Below, in pieces: positions 9,660-20,463 of a stretch of DNA of 64,000 nucleotides (the stretch's first letter is position 1; each line of letters starts with the position of its first letter). The notes beneath the pieces are model-generated. The model worked only from the letters and a program-made list of their open reading frames with translations. It did not search any database and was not told the origin of the DNA. A program made the translations under genes and the position numbers. The stretch is from Chrysoporthe austroafricana (lineage: Eukaryota > Ascomycota > Sordariomycetes > Diaporthales > Cryphonectriaceae): contig JYIP02000007.1 of the NCBI GenBank assembly GCA_001051155.2, forward strand, positions 3,660,342-3,724,341, written 5' to 3'.

Positions 9660-11470
9660 CCAGAGAGAAGAGGGCTCGCGCGCTCCAAACAGCCAGCCTG
9701 GCAGCTCGACCTCGCCTCCCTCGTTGCTTTGTCTCCCTGGCCCGGCCACTGCACCTGCCGCGCACAGCTTGTCACAGCTGTCACACAGCTTTGTCCTCCG
9801 CACGACCACAGCTGTGCAGGCTGGGCTCGTAGCCGGACAGCAGCTTATGTCCGGCTATAGCCGAATGTGTGTCCGACCATGGCCGACCCACGTGCTGACG
9901 CGCACTGGTGTGGATATACGCGTTACTCTTCTGTGAAGACCAGACCAGTCCGTACATGCAGACCAAGTCCGTGCCCGTGATGGTGCCAGCTGTCGATGCT
10001 CGTCCTCTGCCTCTCATGCTTTGTGGGCTCTTCCTTTGTCGAAGCCGCTACCCCCAGGGCTGATAACAACAGCTCCTTGCTCGCTCTTCGTCTGTCGCGG
10101 CCAGCTGCCTGGCGGGCCATCATCACGCACTGTGGGCTGCCTTGTTCTGGGCTGGCCACACGCGTCGCTCCTCCTCTGTCGCCACCAGCTGGCTGCCTCG
10201 ACAGCTGCACGTCATGCCAGTGCTGACGCCAGCTGCCTGGAAGGTGTCGTGTCTCTTGCGCTGACCTCCCCAGCGTGGATGACTCCTCTTTTTCCCCATT
10301 GCTTTCGCAGCTCTCGCAGCTCTCGCGGTTTGCGCAGCTCCCACAGCTCCAAGAGCTCATACAGCTTGCACGGCTCCCGCGGCTCCAAAAGCTTGTACAG
10401 CTTGCACAGCTTGCACAGCTTCCCCCACTCCTCTCTCTCAGCTTGCCTACCTTGCTCAGCTCCTCTTCCCAGACCTCACTTCACCACAGCTGCGAATGCG
10501 AGCTGCGAGAGCCGCGAGAGGAATGGGAGCAGCTCTGGCAGCTGTGCGAGCTGTACAAGCTCTTGAAGCTGTGGGATCCGTGCTGTGCGAGCTCTTGGAG
10601 CTGTACGAGCTGCGGGAGCTGTACGAGCTGCGAGAGCTGCGAGAGGCGTAGGAAGAGGAGGTCTGGGAGCTTGTGCAGCGTTAAGAGCTGGGAGGAGCCA
10701 GGACGAGAGGCGCTTACCGGAGATGTCGAGACAAAAGCTGGCAGGCCGAGCTGGCAGGAGAGGAGCCGGGAGCTATCAAGACAAGAGCTGCCAGAGGAGC
10801 TGGGAGGATCCAATACAACAAGAGCTGTGCGCGCTGTGCGCGCTGTGCGAGCTCTCGGAACTGTGGGAGCTCTTGAAGCTGTGCGAGCTGTGCGAGCTGT
10901 ACAAGCTCCGGAAGCGGTCAGAGCTTTGGGAGCTGTGCCTCTCCCGACAACGCCGCCCCCTCCCACGCGCGGCAGAGGTTGGCCGGCGGAAGAGTCGTTT
11001 TCAGCTTGTTATCATCTTTGCGTGGATGTGGTCGCTTGCGCGGCACGCATTACGCCTCGTCTTCCTTGCACTGTCCTTCCTGTCGGCATTATCTTGGTCG
11101 TTATCGTCCTTCTTCCCTGTTATGGTATTATCCGGGTATCCTCTCCTTTGCGCGTACGGATAAGCAGTCCGTCTCTTGAACCTTATTTCGTTTCTCTCCC
11201 TTCCTTCCCGGTTGTCCCCGGGCGGTCTTTGCGTTATTATCAACCTCCCGCCGTCGTTACCGGGTGGTTTCAGTTATCCCCAAGCCTCCTCTTGTCCCCG
11301 AGCGTCCCTTCTCGTCGCTGGGCTTGTCTTTACCGTCCCCGAGCCTCTCCTTATTGTTGCCGACCTCGCATTGCCTGCCCCGCGTATCCGTGGTTATCGT
11401 TTCTGGTTTGTTTTGAACCGCCCCTTTGTCGTCCCCCGCGCCCCGCGACGTCCCCCCGGGCCTATCGTCA
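9660..11470 (+). mobile_element. Composite repeat copy B with an internal inversion
   Basis: M1 lies at 9770-9915 with the CGGCTATAGCCG core at 9852-9863, M2 at 9925-10290, and M3 begins at 10290 in plus orientation (CAGCTCTCG units). From about 10490 to 10930 the array and the M4 block are inverted (GAGCTGTGC units; TACCGGAGATGTCGAGACA). M5 at 10975-11450 is plus again. Relative to copy A, the segment from about 10490 to 10960 has been flipped, giving facing arrays able to fold back. A 418-codon frame crosses it but is a by-product of the array. Confidence 0.65.
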
Positions 11471-11472
11471 AG

Positions 11473-11946
11473 TCAAATATCCGCGCCCCCTAGACGGTGC
11501 GTCGCCATGCGCGGATACATCTCGAGGGTAGGGACGTCTATGATCTCTTCCCGCGCCGTCACCTCGGCCGTACAGCTCTCCCCGGCTGCGGGCAGCGCAT
11601 ATCCGACTGTTGGCCGTTTGGCAGCGGCCCCGTCATTATTATTGCTGCTGCTGCTGCTACTGCTGCTGCTATCGTGATCGCTCGCGCGCTCTTCTCACGC
11701 CTTCCTCCTGGCCTCGCATTCCTTATTGAGCGCGTCAAGTCCGATCGGCCGCTTTTCGACTTCGCAGTATACAGCCGTCTTCCAGGTCTGTCTTACGGCG
11801 AGGATGCGGCGCTTCCGCTCGCGCATGGCCGCGGACTCAGCATCGGCATATTTTGGGGATACTGGCAGCGTCGGAGGCGCCATATGGCACGTGGGTAGTG
11901 GCGGTGGTGAGCGGACCCAAAGTTTGGTTGCTTGCGGCAAGACCAA
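11473..11946 (-). pseudogene. Coding-like remnant with one in-frame stop, family unknown
   Basis: Minus-strand frame with a charged segment (KYADAESAAMRERKRRILAV, then CEVEKRPIGLDALNKECEAR), a TGA near 11695, then about 70 open codons including a polyserine run encoded by an AGC microsatellite and ending at TGA 11473-11475. The composition looks protein-like on both sides of the TGA. It could be the end of a transposon protein or a lost host gene. I cannot assign it. Confidence 0.3.
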
Positions 11947-12094
11947 GAGTGACAGGCGCGGGCCCTAAGATGGTGCGGTGGATGGAGTGGGTGTGGGATC
12001 GCCAAAGAGGATGGCAGACGTCACAGGGGGGTGACAGAGTGTGGGGGACGGAGAGCGCTAACGTGCGAGATCGACCGAATACGAAATGAGGCGT

Positions 12095-12250
12095 GCAAAT
12101 TACCCCGAGACATTCTGACAGCCAGACGGGATCGACATCCTGCACGCGGCCCCCATTCGTAAAGCTGATACCGCCCCCAAGACCGCGCTAGAAAACCGTA
12201 CGACATTATCACTGGCCCAACAGTCAATAGCGCAGCCCTTCAATCTATAT
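12095..12250 (+). repeat. Block K copy 1
   Basis: Contains ATTCGTAAAGCTGATACCGC, GACCGCGCTAGAAAACCG and ACTGGCCCAACAGTCAATAG. The same ordered motifs occur at 34.02-34.17, 43.70-43.83 and 58.86-58.94 kb. Confidence 0.7.
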
Positions 12251-12279
12251 CCTAGTTCCAGTCTGCGCGTCCCAATCCC

Positions 12280-12545
12280 AGACCCCAACCGGTCTTGTTG
12301 CCTTTCGCATCTCTTCTGGCCGATTCGCTGTGCTGTAGGGTGCTGTAAGCAGGCGCGAGTTGTGGGTTTTGCAGGCAAAAAGGCGCGGGCGAGGGCAGAG
12401 AGGGCAGAGAGGGCAGAGAGGGCAGAGAGGGCAGGCCAGCTGCGCGCTCGAAAGGCGCTCTCTCGCGCATTTCGGACTACCCCGACAAGGGCGTCCGAAG
12501 GCTGGACCGCGCCGCAAAGAGGTATTGCGCCCTTGAAAAGCATAT
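12280..12545 (-). mobile_element. LINE-type tail fragment, inverted
   Basis: On the minus strand it reads TTTTCAAGGGCGCAATACC, then AGCCTTCGGACGCCCTTGTC, as in the tails at 4.7 and 46.3 kb, followed by a 9-bp GGCAGAGAG microsatellite (about 12394-12437). It ends with GCCTGCAAAACCCACAA and CTCGCGCCTGC, which recur near 42.6, 55.03 and 63.8 kb. Confidence 0.5.
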
Positions 12546-12599
12546 ACTACGGACTCTGCCTATACGCGCGTAACGGCAAATCTCTTAGAGCTCCCACGA

Positions 12600-12860
12600 A
12601 GCTTTTATAGCTCTCACAGCTTGTACAGCTTGCACAGCCTGCACAGCTGTAGGAGGAGCTGTGGGAGTAGGAAGAGAGCCGTAAGAGCAGCATTGAGAAG
12701 AGAATATCAAGAAGGCCGTAAGAGGAAAGAGCTATAGGAAGAAGAGCTCTGGGAGTTGCGAGCTGTACGAGCTGTCGGAAGAGGAGTTCTGGGTGGAGAG
12801 GGAGCTCTGGGAGCTATGGCAGCTGTAAGAGGAAGAGCTGGGCGAACTGAGCGAGCTGTG
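12600..12860. repeat. Isolated M3-type AGCT array that switches orientation
   Basis: It starts with CAGCTTGTACAGCTTGCAC units (plus) and turns at about 12650 into GAGCTGTGGGA-like units (minus orientation). Divergence is high. 12870-13290 is AT-rich with an A/G tract at 13168-13200 and no gene. Confidence 0.6.
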
Positions 12861-13294
12861 GGAAGAATTCCGGGATAAGGAGGTCCGGGACATGAGAGGA
12901 GTGGCCGCTGTAAGGATGGAAGTCGAGCAGGCAATGGCGATCGTGTCGGTTATCCTGCGGTCGGTACTTTGAGTAATAAGGAGAAGAGGATGGAAGTCGA
13001 GCAAGACAGAAAGGTAAAGAGCGAAGTTGAATTTTAAGACTGGATATAATGCTGCTGCACATATTGCGATATTTTGATTTAGGTAAGAGAAAGATTGTAT
13101 TTTATTCGACCTTATATCTTTTCTATTCCGGGATATCTGCTGCGCGTCGTTCCCGCAGGCAATGCTTAAAAAAAAAAAAGAAAAAGAAAAAAAAAGGGGG
13201 GGCCCTCTCTAGCAGATTCACAATGCTGCGAGCGCGGTTGGGCAAACGCAAGGCAGATAGCCGCAAGCAAAAAAGCACGGGCGACGGCATTTAG

Positions 13295-14130
13295 CAGCAA
13301 TAATTCCAGCTAGCGGATTAGAGAACTCGAGAAGGAACTGGAACGCACGCTAATGAAAAGCTGAGTATGAAAATAAATGCCAAACCCTGGTACGGATAAA
13401 GAGCGTCGATACTGCCGCTGCCGCCGGTGCCGCCGCCGCCGTCGCCAATACCCTATTCCACCTAGTATTGGTTTAGGAACTAGCCGTTCGTTCAAGCGGC
13501 TGCTTGTCAGACGTGCCATAAGATTCAGACGGCGGCTGCTTGTCGGAAGAGGCGCCGGACTCGGTACTATGGGGGTGCCGGATGGTCGGCGCGCCCGGCG
13601 ACAACGGCGCGGTATTCCAGCCCAGCTGTTTAAAGGGGCTCATACAAGCGCTCGACTTGCTATCGCTAGAGGCTTTATGGTAATACTAGGAGTTATCGTT
13701 ATCGTACTTGTCCTTAACGTCCCAGAGGTTTTCGAGCTTTTGCGCGGGTCTCACTCACTGCGGCTTCTTTGTTTCGGGCAGCGGCAGATTGGCCTGGCGT
13801 TTTATTATAACCCGGGCGGGGGCTGCTGCTGTATCGGATGCCTGTATTCCTGCCGGAAAGGCAAGGATCTTGTTCTCGTCCACCCCGGAAATCTTGGCCC
13901 GCGCGCCGACCGCCCTCGCGGGGAACCGCTGCGCTGCCGTGTTGGCGATCAGGGCTGTCGGGCTGCGAGGGGAGGGGGTATGCTGCTACTATCCCGTACT
14001 GGTTCAAACAAACGTGTGCGGGTGAGCGTTTTCTGCAAGCAGGCATTACAGATTATTCATACGGCTCTATGCAATAGAAAGGTTGTTTATCGAAAGCAAA
14101 GGCAATATTGCAGAGAACGAATTATCTAGT
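13295..14130. other. Decayed coding-like debris, shares a segment with 63.27-63.39 kb
   Basis: 13300-13420 matches 63265-63385 by eye. In shifting frames both read like an acidic-basic coiled coil (ELEKELERTL, YENKCQT/YENERQT, then IKSVDT/IKSIDT). On the minus strand 13480-13740 reads like a protein with KLENLWDVKDKYDNDNS and a serine-rich tail, with stops. These look like remnants of one or two transposon-carried genes. No intact frame is supported. Confidence 0.35.
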
Positions 14131-14194
14131 ACTGGCATAATATAGTGCTTTTGGCAATTGATTTTTTTTTTATTTCTTTCATAGCCCTAACCTT

Positions 14195-14421
14195 TGGCAT
14201 TGAGGAGCCGGGTTCTTCCTTGGACCCAACGGCTCCTCCCCGTCGTACTATAGACGGCAGCCTTCAGATTGCAGCCTCAGGCCGCAAGTGCACAGCCCCT
14301 TCCAGTACGCAGTTGGCTTCCTTCCTATGCCGTTGGGCGGAGATGTGTATGCCCAACGACGCGTAGCTCGCGATGCTCCTTGAGTGCCAGATGCAGGTCA
14401 CCCCTAGGGGTCCGTATAACA
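14195..14421. mobile_element. Partial LTR-like copy related to the solo LTR at 37.8 kb
   Basis: It shares in order a GGTTCTTCCTTGG motif, GCCGTTGGGCGG, TGCCCAACG, CGCGTAGCTCGC and the end GTCCGTATAACA with 37875-38111. The left end is missing or too diverged to place. Confidence 0.55.
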
Positions 14422-14602
14422 CGCGATTACGAGAGGAGACGGGGGCGGCGGCTTGCGTGCAAGGCTATAGGATGCCCAGGACTGCTCGCGCGCGGCGGTG
14501 CGTGCGTGCGTGCCCTCTTTCCTGCAAACGGGGCCGCTCATGGGTCATTTGACGAACCAAAGCTTTCGCCTGGCCGCGTACCGGGCCATATAGTGGTCCT
14601 AA

Positions 14603-16153
14603 TCATCCCAATCGCCTCCGCTTCCGAGCGCCCCCTGCGAGGGCCGGCGGCTCCTCGTCCTGAGACGAACTGTCTGCTGGTCGCCGTCCCCTTTTCCGGG
14701 CACCCTCGCGCGAGGCTGGCCGCTCGCGAGGCTGAGGTGCAGCTGGGCGCTTCCTCTCCCGGGCGCGGGACGGGCCTGGCGGTTCCGAGAACTGCCGGGC
14801 GCTGCTTTGCTCGGCGGATGCAGCAGCTGCCGCTTGCCGCTGGTTGGCGATCCGCAGGCTGCGGCGGACAGGACCCTGGTTCTCTTCTTTCCGGCGCGTC
14901 CGGGCGCGCATCTCCCTCTTGACCATAGCGAGCTGGCTCAAGATCCAGGGCAGTTCTTGGGGATAGTTATCAGCAACCGTCTTCCACATATGTCGATACG
15001 TCCTGTAAACTACAGTTTCTCCCAAGAATTCGTCCACTGCATTTAGCCGTAGCTTAATACGTTCCAGCTCTGTCCTCGCCTCGCTCAGATGAATAGTAGT
15101 AGTAGCCAGCTCGGAAGACTGGCTATGCTCATTGTTGCGGACCGCCTCGGCATTCCGAATGGCCTCTTCCGCCCGCGATGCCCGGTCTTTCCATGCTGTC
15201 TGAAAAACATCATCATCGATCCTCTGAGCGCTGATCTCTGAAGTTGTTAAGACGCCGAGTGAACTCAATTTCGCCCAAGCATGGTCGTAGCCTTCCTGAA
15301 TATTAGCCAGTCGTTTTCTGCAGTACTCTGATACGCAGTGCCGGAAGACAAAGTACTCCAGCCACATCGAAAGCTCATCTTGCTGCAAGGGGTCTATCGT
15401 CGGCCGGAAAGAGTCTTGGTACTTGACCAGGCCACTCGAGTTGAGAACGGTCTGCCTCGCAGTCTCGGCATAAGCGGCCAGGCTGTTGTCTGCCCGCATC
15501 TTGTTGAAATTTCGGAGCGCCTGGAAGGAGGCCTTGGAGAGCCATATCCGCCGCACCTCGCCCCGGCGGACGCCATGCTGCCACTCGCGGAACCCGTTCC
15601 ACCTGACGACCTGTACACGGAATACAGCCGGGTTTTCCAAGCCCTCTGGCATGGTTAGGAAGGGCAAGATGAGGTCGCGGTACCTCGCTGGGTCCTGACA
15701 TACGTCGCTCACGATCGTGACGGGATAAGCTGGCCGTCCGCCGAGGCGAACGAGCTCCTCGTACTGCCTTCGCTCGTCTTCATCGATGGGGTCCTCAGAG
15801 CAAGTCGTACCAGTCGTACTGCGGGATCGATATCCCTGAGACGCAGGCTCGCGTGCTGCCTCGAGCAGTCGAGCGTTTACCTGGTCGAGGTTGACGGCAG
15901 GTACCGCATTTTCGGCCCGGACGCGGTCTCTTTTCTGGGTGTAAGCGCAGTCGCTACTGAAGCATGTGAGAGAGGTAGGCGTGGCATACCGCAGCCGCTC
16001 GATAAAGGACTCCGGCAGCTGGTCCGGATCTTGGACGGCAACGATCCGGTTGTTGTCTTCAAGGTAGCGGTCGAGTTCTGCATCGGAGAGCGCAGTGATC
16101 TCGCGCGCTAGAAGCTTGCGCGCCTGGGTTGTGGTTCTGGACATGGTTACCAT
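14603..16153 (-). CDS. Orphan protein of 516 aa, probably nuclear, function unknown
   Basis: A single uninterrupted exon from ATG 16153 to a stop at 14603. A second ATG three codons later (MSRTTTQARK) is equally possible. The first 300 residues look globular. A heptad-rich region at about 310-400 (RASRAEEAIRNAEAVRNNE, then LSEARTELERIKLRL) suggests a coiled coil. The last 90 residues are disordered and basic, with RKRGRR and a terminal ARKRRRLG that fit nuclear localisation signals. I recognise no domain. GC-rich third positions and the absence of stops over 1.5 kb in a decayed neighbourhood argue for a functional gene. A TATAAA lies about 33-38 nt before the ATG on the minus strand. It is head-to-head with the FHA-kinase gene, 671 bp apart, so the two may share a promoter region. 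Confidence 0.7.
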   Translation of the reverse strand: MVTMSRTTTQARKLLAREITALSDAELDRYLEDNNRIVAVQDPDQLPESFIERLRYATPTSLTCFSSDCAYTQKRDRVRAENAVPAVNLDQVNARLLEAAREPASQGYRSRSTTGTTCSEDPIDEDERRQYEELVRLGGRPAYPVTIVSDVCQDPARYRDLILPFLTMPEGLENPAVFRVQVVRWNGFREWQHGVRRGEVRRIWLSKASFQALRNFNKMRADNSLAAYAETARQTVLNSSGLVKYQDSFRPTIDPLQQDELSMWLEYFVFRHCVSEYCRKRLANIQEGYDHAWAKLSSLGVLTTSEISAQRIDDDVFQTAWKDRASRAEEAIRNAEAVRNNEHSQSSELATTTIHLSEARTELERIKLRLNAVDEFLGETVVYRTYRHMWKTVADNYPQELPWILSQLAMVKREMRARTRRKEENQGPVRRSLRIANQRQAAAAASAEQSSARQFSEPPGPSRARERKRPAAPQPRERPASREGARKRGRRPADSSSQDEEPPALAGGARKRRRLG

Positions 16154-16705
16154 CTTCTTTCATCCGAGGCCGCTCAATTGCTGGGTTTATAATGGGTGGC
16201 CTCGACTTGAGACCCGGGGTTGGGGAGTGAGAGGTTTGCCTGGGACGTCTCCTGCTTGCTCCCTTATCTATCTTATCTATCACGTGTGCGCTAACTCTAT
16301 TAGGAGTGGCCCAGATTCTTTTGCCCAATTACGTTAGCCTGGACCCTGCCATCCCTAGTCCTCGTACTATTATCAAGCTCCTATCGTATTAATATCCAGC
16401 TTTACTCTTTTATAAATATATCGAGACTCTTTAGCATAGTAATATGAAGTTGCTCGGCAAATTATCAGCCTAGCAGCCTCGATCGTTTCATTATCGCAGT
16501 ACTGCTATAACAATACATTAACTACCTTCAAATACCTATAGCATCGCCCCGTATTTGCTGTATCAGAGATACGATACCGGCAGGTACTGATTGGTTGTAA
16601 GAGACTGGGAGCCAAGAGCGTGCATGAGCTGGCAGAGCTGGCGGGCCCCGCCCGAAAAGCCACAAGGTTACCTCAGAAACCCCTCAAACCAGACACAAAG
16701 CTATG

Positions 16706-16713
16706 TATATAAA
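16706..16713 (+). promoter_or_regulatory. TATA box for the FHA-kinase gene
   Basis: TATATAAA lies 112-119 bp before the ATG at 16825, supporting that start over the in-frame ATG at 16591, which lies upstream of this box. The rest of 16154-16824 shows no gene. Confidence 0.5.
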
Positions 16714-16824
16714 CTTGTTATCCTAGACGAAAGGCTGGATTTTGGAACAATTTCTAAAAGCTGCCAGAACTACCCATCTAATAGGAACACGACTTTGTTT
16801 GACATACTGAAATTATCAACTATC

Positions 16825-18811
16825 ATGTCGTCCCAACACAACCAAAGCACTATAATCGACTCTGACCTGATTGCTACCCTGTACTCGCCATCCGAAGAAG
16901 CCCATGCATTTCATGTCATTACGGACTATATGCGGAAGGACGGCCAGTCTCCCACTGAAAAGCAAACCTTCCATCGGGACAGCCGTGAGCCGACGGCAGA
17001 GTCGGAGATGCCATCTGATTGCATCGAGTTGAGATTCAGTCGCGGCCCAAAGACTTCGTCAGGATTCGTCTTCGGTGCATCGACAAGGTGCGACGTGGTA
17101 GTTGATAAGAAAAGGGTCAGTTCTCGCCACTTCGCTATTGCATTCGACGAATCCTATCGTCTGATTGTACGTGACCTAAACTCCTCTCATGGTACTGCTA
17201 TCGATTACGGTGATACAAAGGGACGGACTAATCGCAATTTCCAGTGGATTATAGGCGGAGCCGCCGAGATCGATACCAAAGCTATTCGTATCAGACTGAG
17301 TGAAAGTCTCAACTTTATTGTCGTCGTCAACCGGATCGAACTTGATGACGCCCATTTCGAGAGGGTTGCGCGCTTCCGGCAAGGCACGTCGGGCCCAGAC
17401 GACCTCCTTGTCGACCTCGAGCTCAGCCGCAAGCCTACGGCGCTACCCAGCGAGGTCCATACACCCGTGCAAAAGTGGATTCTCCTAGAAATAGAGGAGC
17501 TTGGAGCCGGAGGATATGGCCGGATTGTGCGTATGTGGGATGTAAGTGCTGGCCGAAACTACGTCCGGAAGACGCCGCTGCGGAGGCTACGGAGGTCAGC
17601 GCTTTCGAGGTGGGAACAAGAGATCAAGCATATGAATGCGGTCTGCCACGTGAGCATATATATCCCTTCCTCTCAACGCCGTTAATCTGTGCAGGACCAT
17701 ATTGCCCCCTTGCGAGGCTTTCACTATGATCCTGTCCCGACTTTGTTCCTGGACTACTACCCGCTCGGCAATCTAGGGAATCAGCGCCCCTATGATCGTG
17801 GGGAGGCATGCCAGGTCTTGATGCAGGCTCTCGACGCCTTAAGCCACCTACACAGGCAGAAGATTACACATCGTGATATTTCACGGGGAAACATTCTCGT
17901 TACAGCGCGCAACAAGGATGAAGGCACTATCCATATTGTTGTTGCCGACTTCGGCCTCTCGAAAGAAGGGAGTGAGCTGTATACAAAATGTGGTACTACT
18001 CGGTATTGGGCTCCCGAAGTGTGTGGCTTCCGCTCTGGCGGCAAGGCCGAGGGAAGGCCTTCCAAGAAAGGGTCGACGGCTACCTCTAAAGCTGGGCCGA
18101 TGAGTAAGTCCAAGCCCAGACCCCGAAGCCTAACGAGTGCTATGGATATCTGGAGCCTGGGTGTTGTGATCTTGGAGATTGCTTTCGGCCTGCCCCGGCT
18201 TCTCGCAGCCGAGATCGCATGGTTTGAAGCGCTCATAGCGAAAGCAGCAGAGCATACAAGCAGTCTTGGTCAGATTCTACAACAGATGCTCGTCTTTGAC
18301 GCCGAGCGGCGAATCTCAAGCGCAAAGGGCTTTGAGCTTGCGCGGTACCTGCTTGGCGACCGCGCGCCGACTCCTGTAGCGTCGCCCGTATGTCCGCCGG
18401 CGGAGCAATCCCGCTACCGCAGCGCCGCACCTCCGTCGCGGAGCTTTGGCCCCTCGGGATCCGAGCCTCAGCCCCTGGAGGCCCCAGAACCGCTCCGTAC
18501 GCCGGTAAGTAGGGACCACCAGATCCTTGGGCGATACGACTAATATCCGCTTTCAGGCCAAGACTATAGCGCACAATGAACATATGCAACGAGCTAGCAT
18601 CCGGCTCCCATCATTATCCTCTGAAGAGAATCCATATTCCGCTGGGGCAGGCTTGCAGTATATGGCGCCGCCAGCGGCACCTGTCGGACGGGAGTGGAAC
18701 GCCGGCGGACGGGAATGGAATACTGGCGGACGGGAGTGGAATACGGGTGGACGGGAATGGAAGACAAGGGACTCGACTCGGTCTACCGGCAGTGAAGGTG
18801 GTTCTGTTTGA
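16825..18811 (+). CDS. FHA-domain serine/threonine protein kinase, 629 aa
   Basis: Exons 16825-17649, 17695-18504 and 18557-18811 are all phase 0, with introns of 45 and 52 nt (the second has an ACTAATA branch site). An FHA domain (about residues 67-169) shows VSSRHFAI and LNSSHGT, the phosphothreonine-binding signatures. The kinase domain (about 222-455) has the glycine loop GAGGYG (227-232), Lys249, Glu266, HRD at 334-336, Asn341, DFG at 360-362 and APE at 381-383. The catalytic loop reads HRDISRGN, so the usual Lys two places after the Asp is Ser338. All metal- and ATP-binding residues remain, so activity is likely. The C-terminal exon carries a 7-residue GREWNTG-type repeat, four units. 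FHA-kinases of the Rad53/Mek1 type act in checkpoint signalling, but this accessory member is too divergent to place there. Confidence 0.85.
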
Positions 18812-20463
18812 TACGGCATATACGGCTCCCCCTCTTATAGGTGATATAACGACAGGCCGGTTCAGTAAAGCCAGGACTATATTGGCCCGAATCTGATATC
18901 CGCGGCCTGCTCCTTGCGCTTGCCTTGCGCTATATCTCTTCTTGCTACTTGCGTTTTTCTTTTTCAGCCTTATCTATCGGGGCTTTGATAGCGTAAAAGA
19001 ACTAGACTGTATATAAAGAGAGAGGAAGCCGAAAGGGAGGCTGCCCCGAGAGCATAAGGTATGCCATTCGAGATAAGAATCGCTAAAGCTCTCCCGCTTC
19101 CTTTCCTTTCGTTCCACTTATACCTCCTTTCTTCTTATTAATACCCCCTTTGCTCTTACTATGCCCCTTCTGGTATCTCGATACGCAGAAAATGCTCTAT
19201 ACATTTACGCTTTAAGCTTGCTTGCGCGCTAAACTAACCCGGCGCAAGGCTACTATCTAATTTTAAAACTCAGCTTTATTCCTTACCGCAAAGCAGTCTC
19301 GATTACTAGCAAGGAGGCAAGGAAGCAGGCAGGCAAGGGGCCAGGCAGGCAGGCAGGCAGGCAGGGGAAATAATATTGTTATTATTGAATTTGGAATACG
19401 TGGCATAGCATACAGCCAGTTAGAAATCCATGCTGCAGGCGAGCGTTTCTAGAGTTTGCATCCGGAACGGGCGCGGGGGCGCATACGGACCGCACGCCGT
19501 ACGTATGCCGCAAGGATCTGGTGCGTCTAAGCTTCCGGATGAGATCATCAGAAATGGTCGCCTGGTTCTTCGCGCCACACTCACTTGATCCCCGCTACTG
19601 ATTACATCGCTGGCATAGACTTGGATGGCTTCTTAGCGGCCCATAACACTGCTGGATTCTCAATCTCCCATGATCTGAGACGAAGCCTCTTGCTGTGTTG
19701 TTCGACGCTACCATCTTTGTTAGTTGCCTTGTTGCGTTTGTAGTGTGTTCTGCCTGATATGGAGAAAATTACGCTAATACTTTTGTATAGCAAGACTCAT
19801 GAGACCAAGGCTTTGACGAGTCACTTTTCGGCTAGTCATACACAAGGCCTGGAGCCATCAATATTACTACGTACGACATGATTTCGCTCGAGCCCGCTTC
19901 CAGTTGGCTTTCAAGCGTTGTGATCAAGGACACCTCGGAATACCCTCTACCGTTTTCTCTCCAAATCCGGCTTACCATTAACAACATTTGACACGGAGAC
20001 GGATCGATGAAGGCCTGTTTAGGAAGGCCTCAGCTAGGCACTAGAGCGAATGGCGGACGAACAAGACAGGAGTATATCTACATTGCTGGCTGGCATTTTA
20101 CACGATTGTGACATAGGTACGAAGCAGTACTGTCTGTGTAGGTATCTTAAAATAGACCTAAGGTGGATTAATGGCGCCGAATCGTAGGGCTAGGTGTGTA
20201 GAGCATGCTGTAGGATCTAGTTTTAATCGACATCCAAAGCGCCAGACCGAGTCTGACGTAGATCCCGCTAGTGTTGCCTCCAAAACACGTCCTTTCAGTG
20301 ATATCTTGAAGCTCTTCATCTTACGTTGCATAATATTCATCACGACATTACGGGTACGATATCACGACAGTTTACTCCAAGATCGGACTAACTTCCCAAG
20401 ACTGAAAGTTTCATTCTTACAAGTGTCACCGTAATGATCTTCTGGCAGTGCTGTAGTCTTATA
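18812..20463. other. Gene-poor spacer
   Basis: AT-rich with decayed sequence and a (GGCA)n run near 19330-19370. Short open frames at 19602-19793 and 20158-20434 lack coding character. I see no gene or intact element. Confidence 0.5.

Noticed and set aside
10275..11531. 418-codon plus-strand open frame
   Set aside because: It spans facing M3 arrays of copy B, with Leu-Ala-Gln then Cys-Glu-Ser repeats produced by the 9-bp unit, not a conserved protein.
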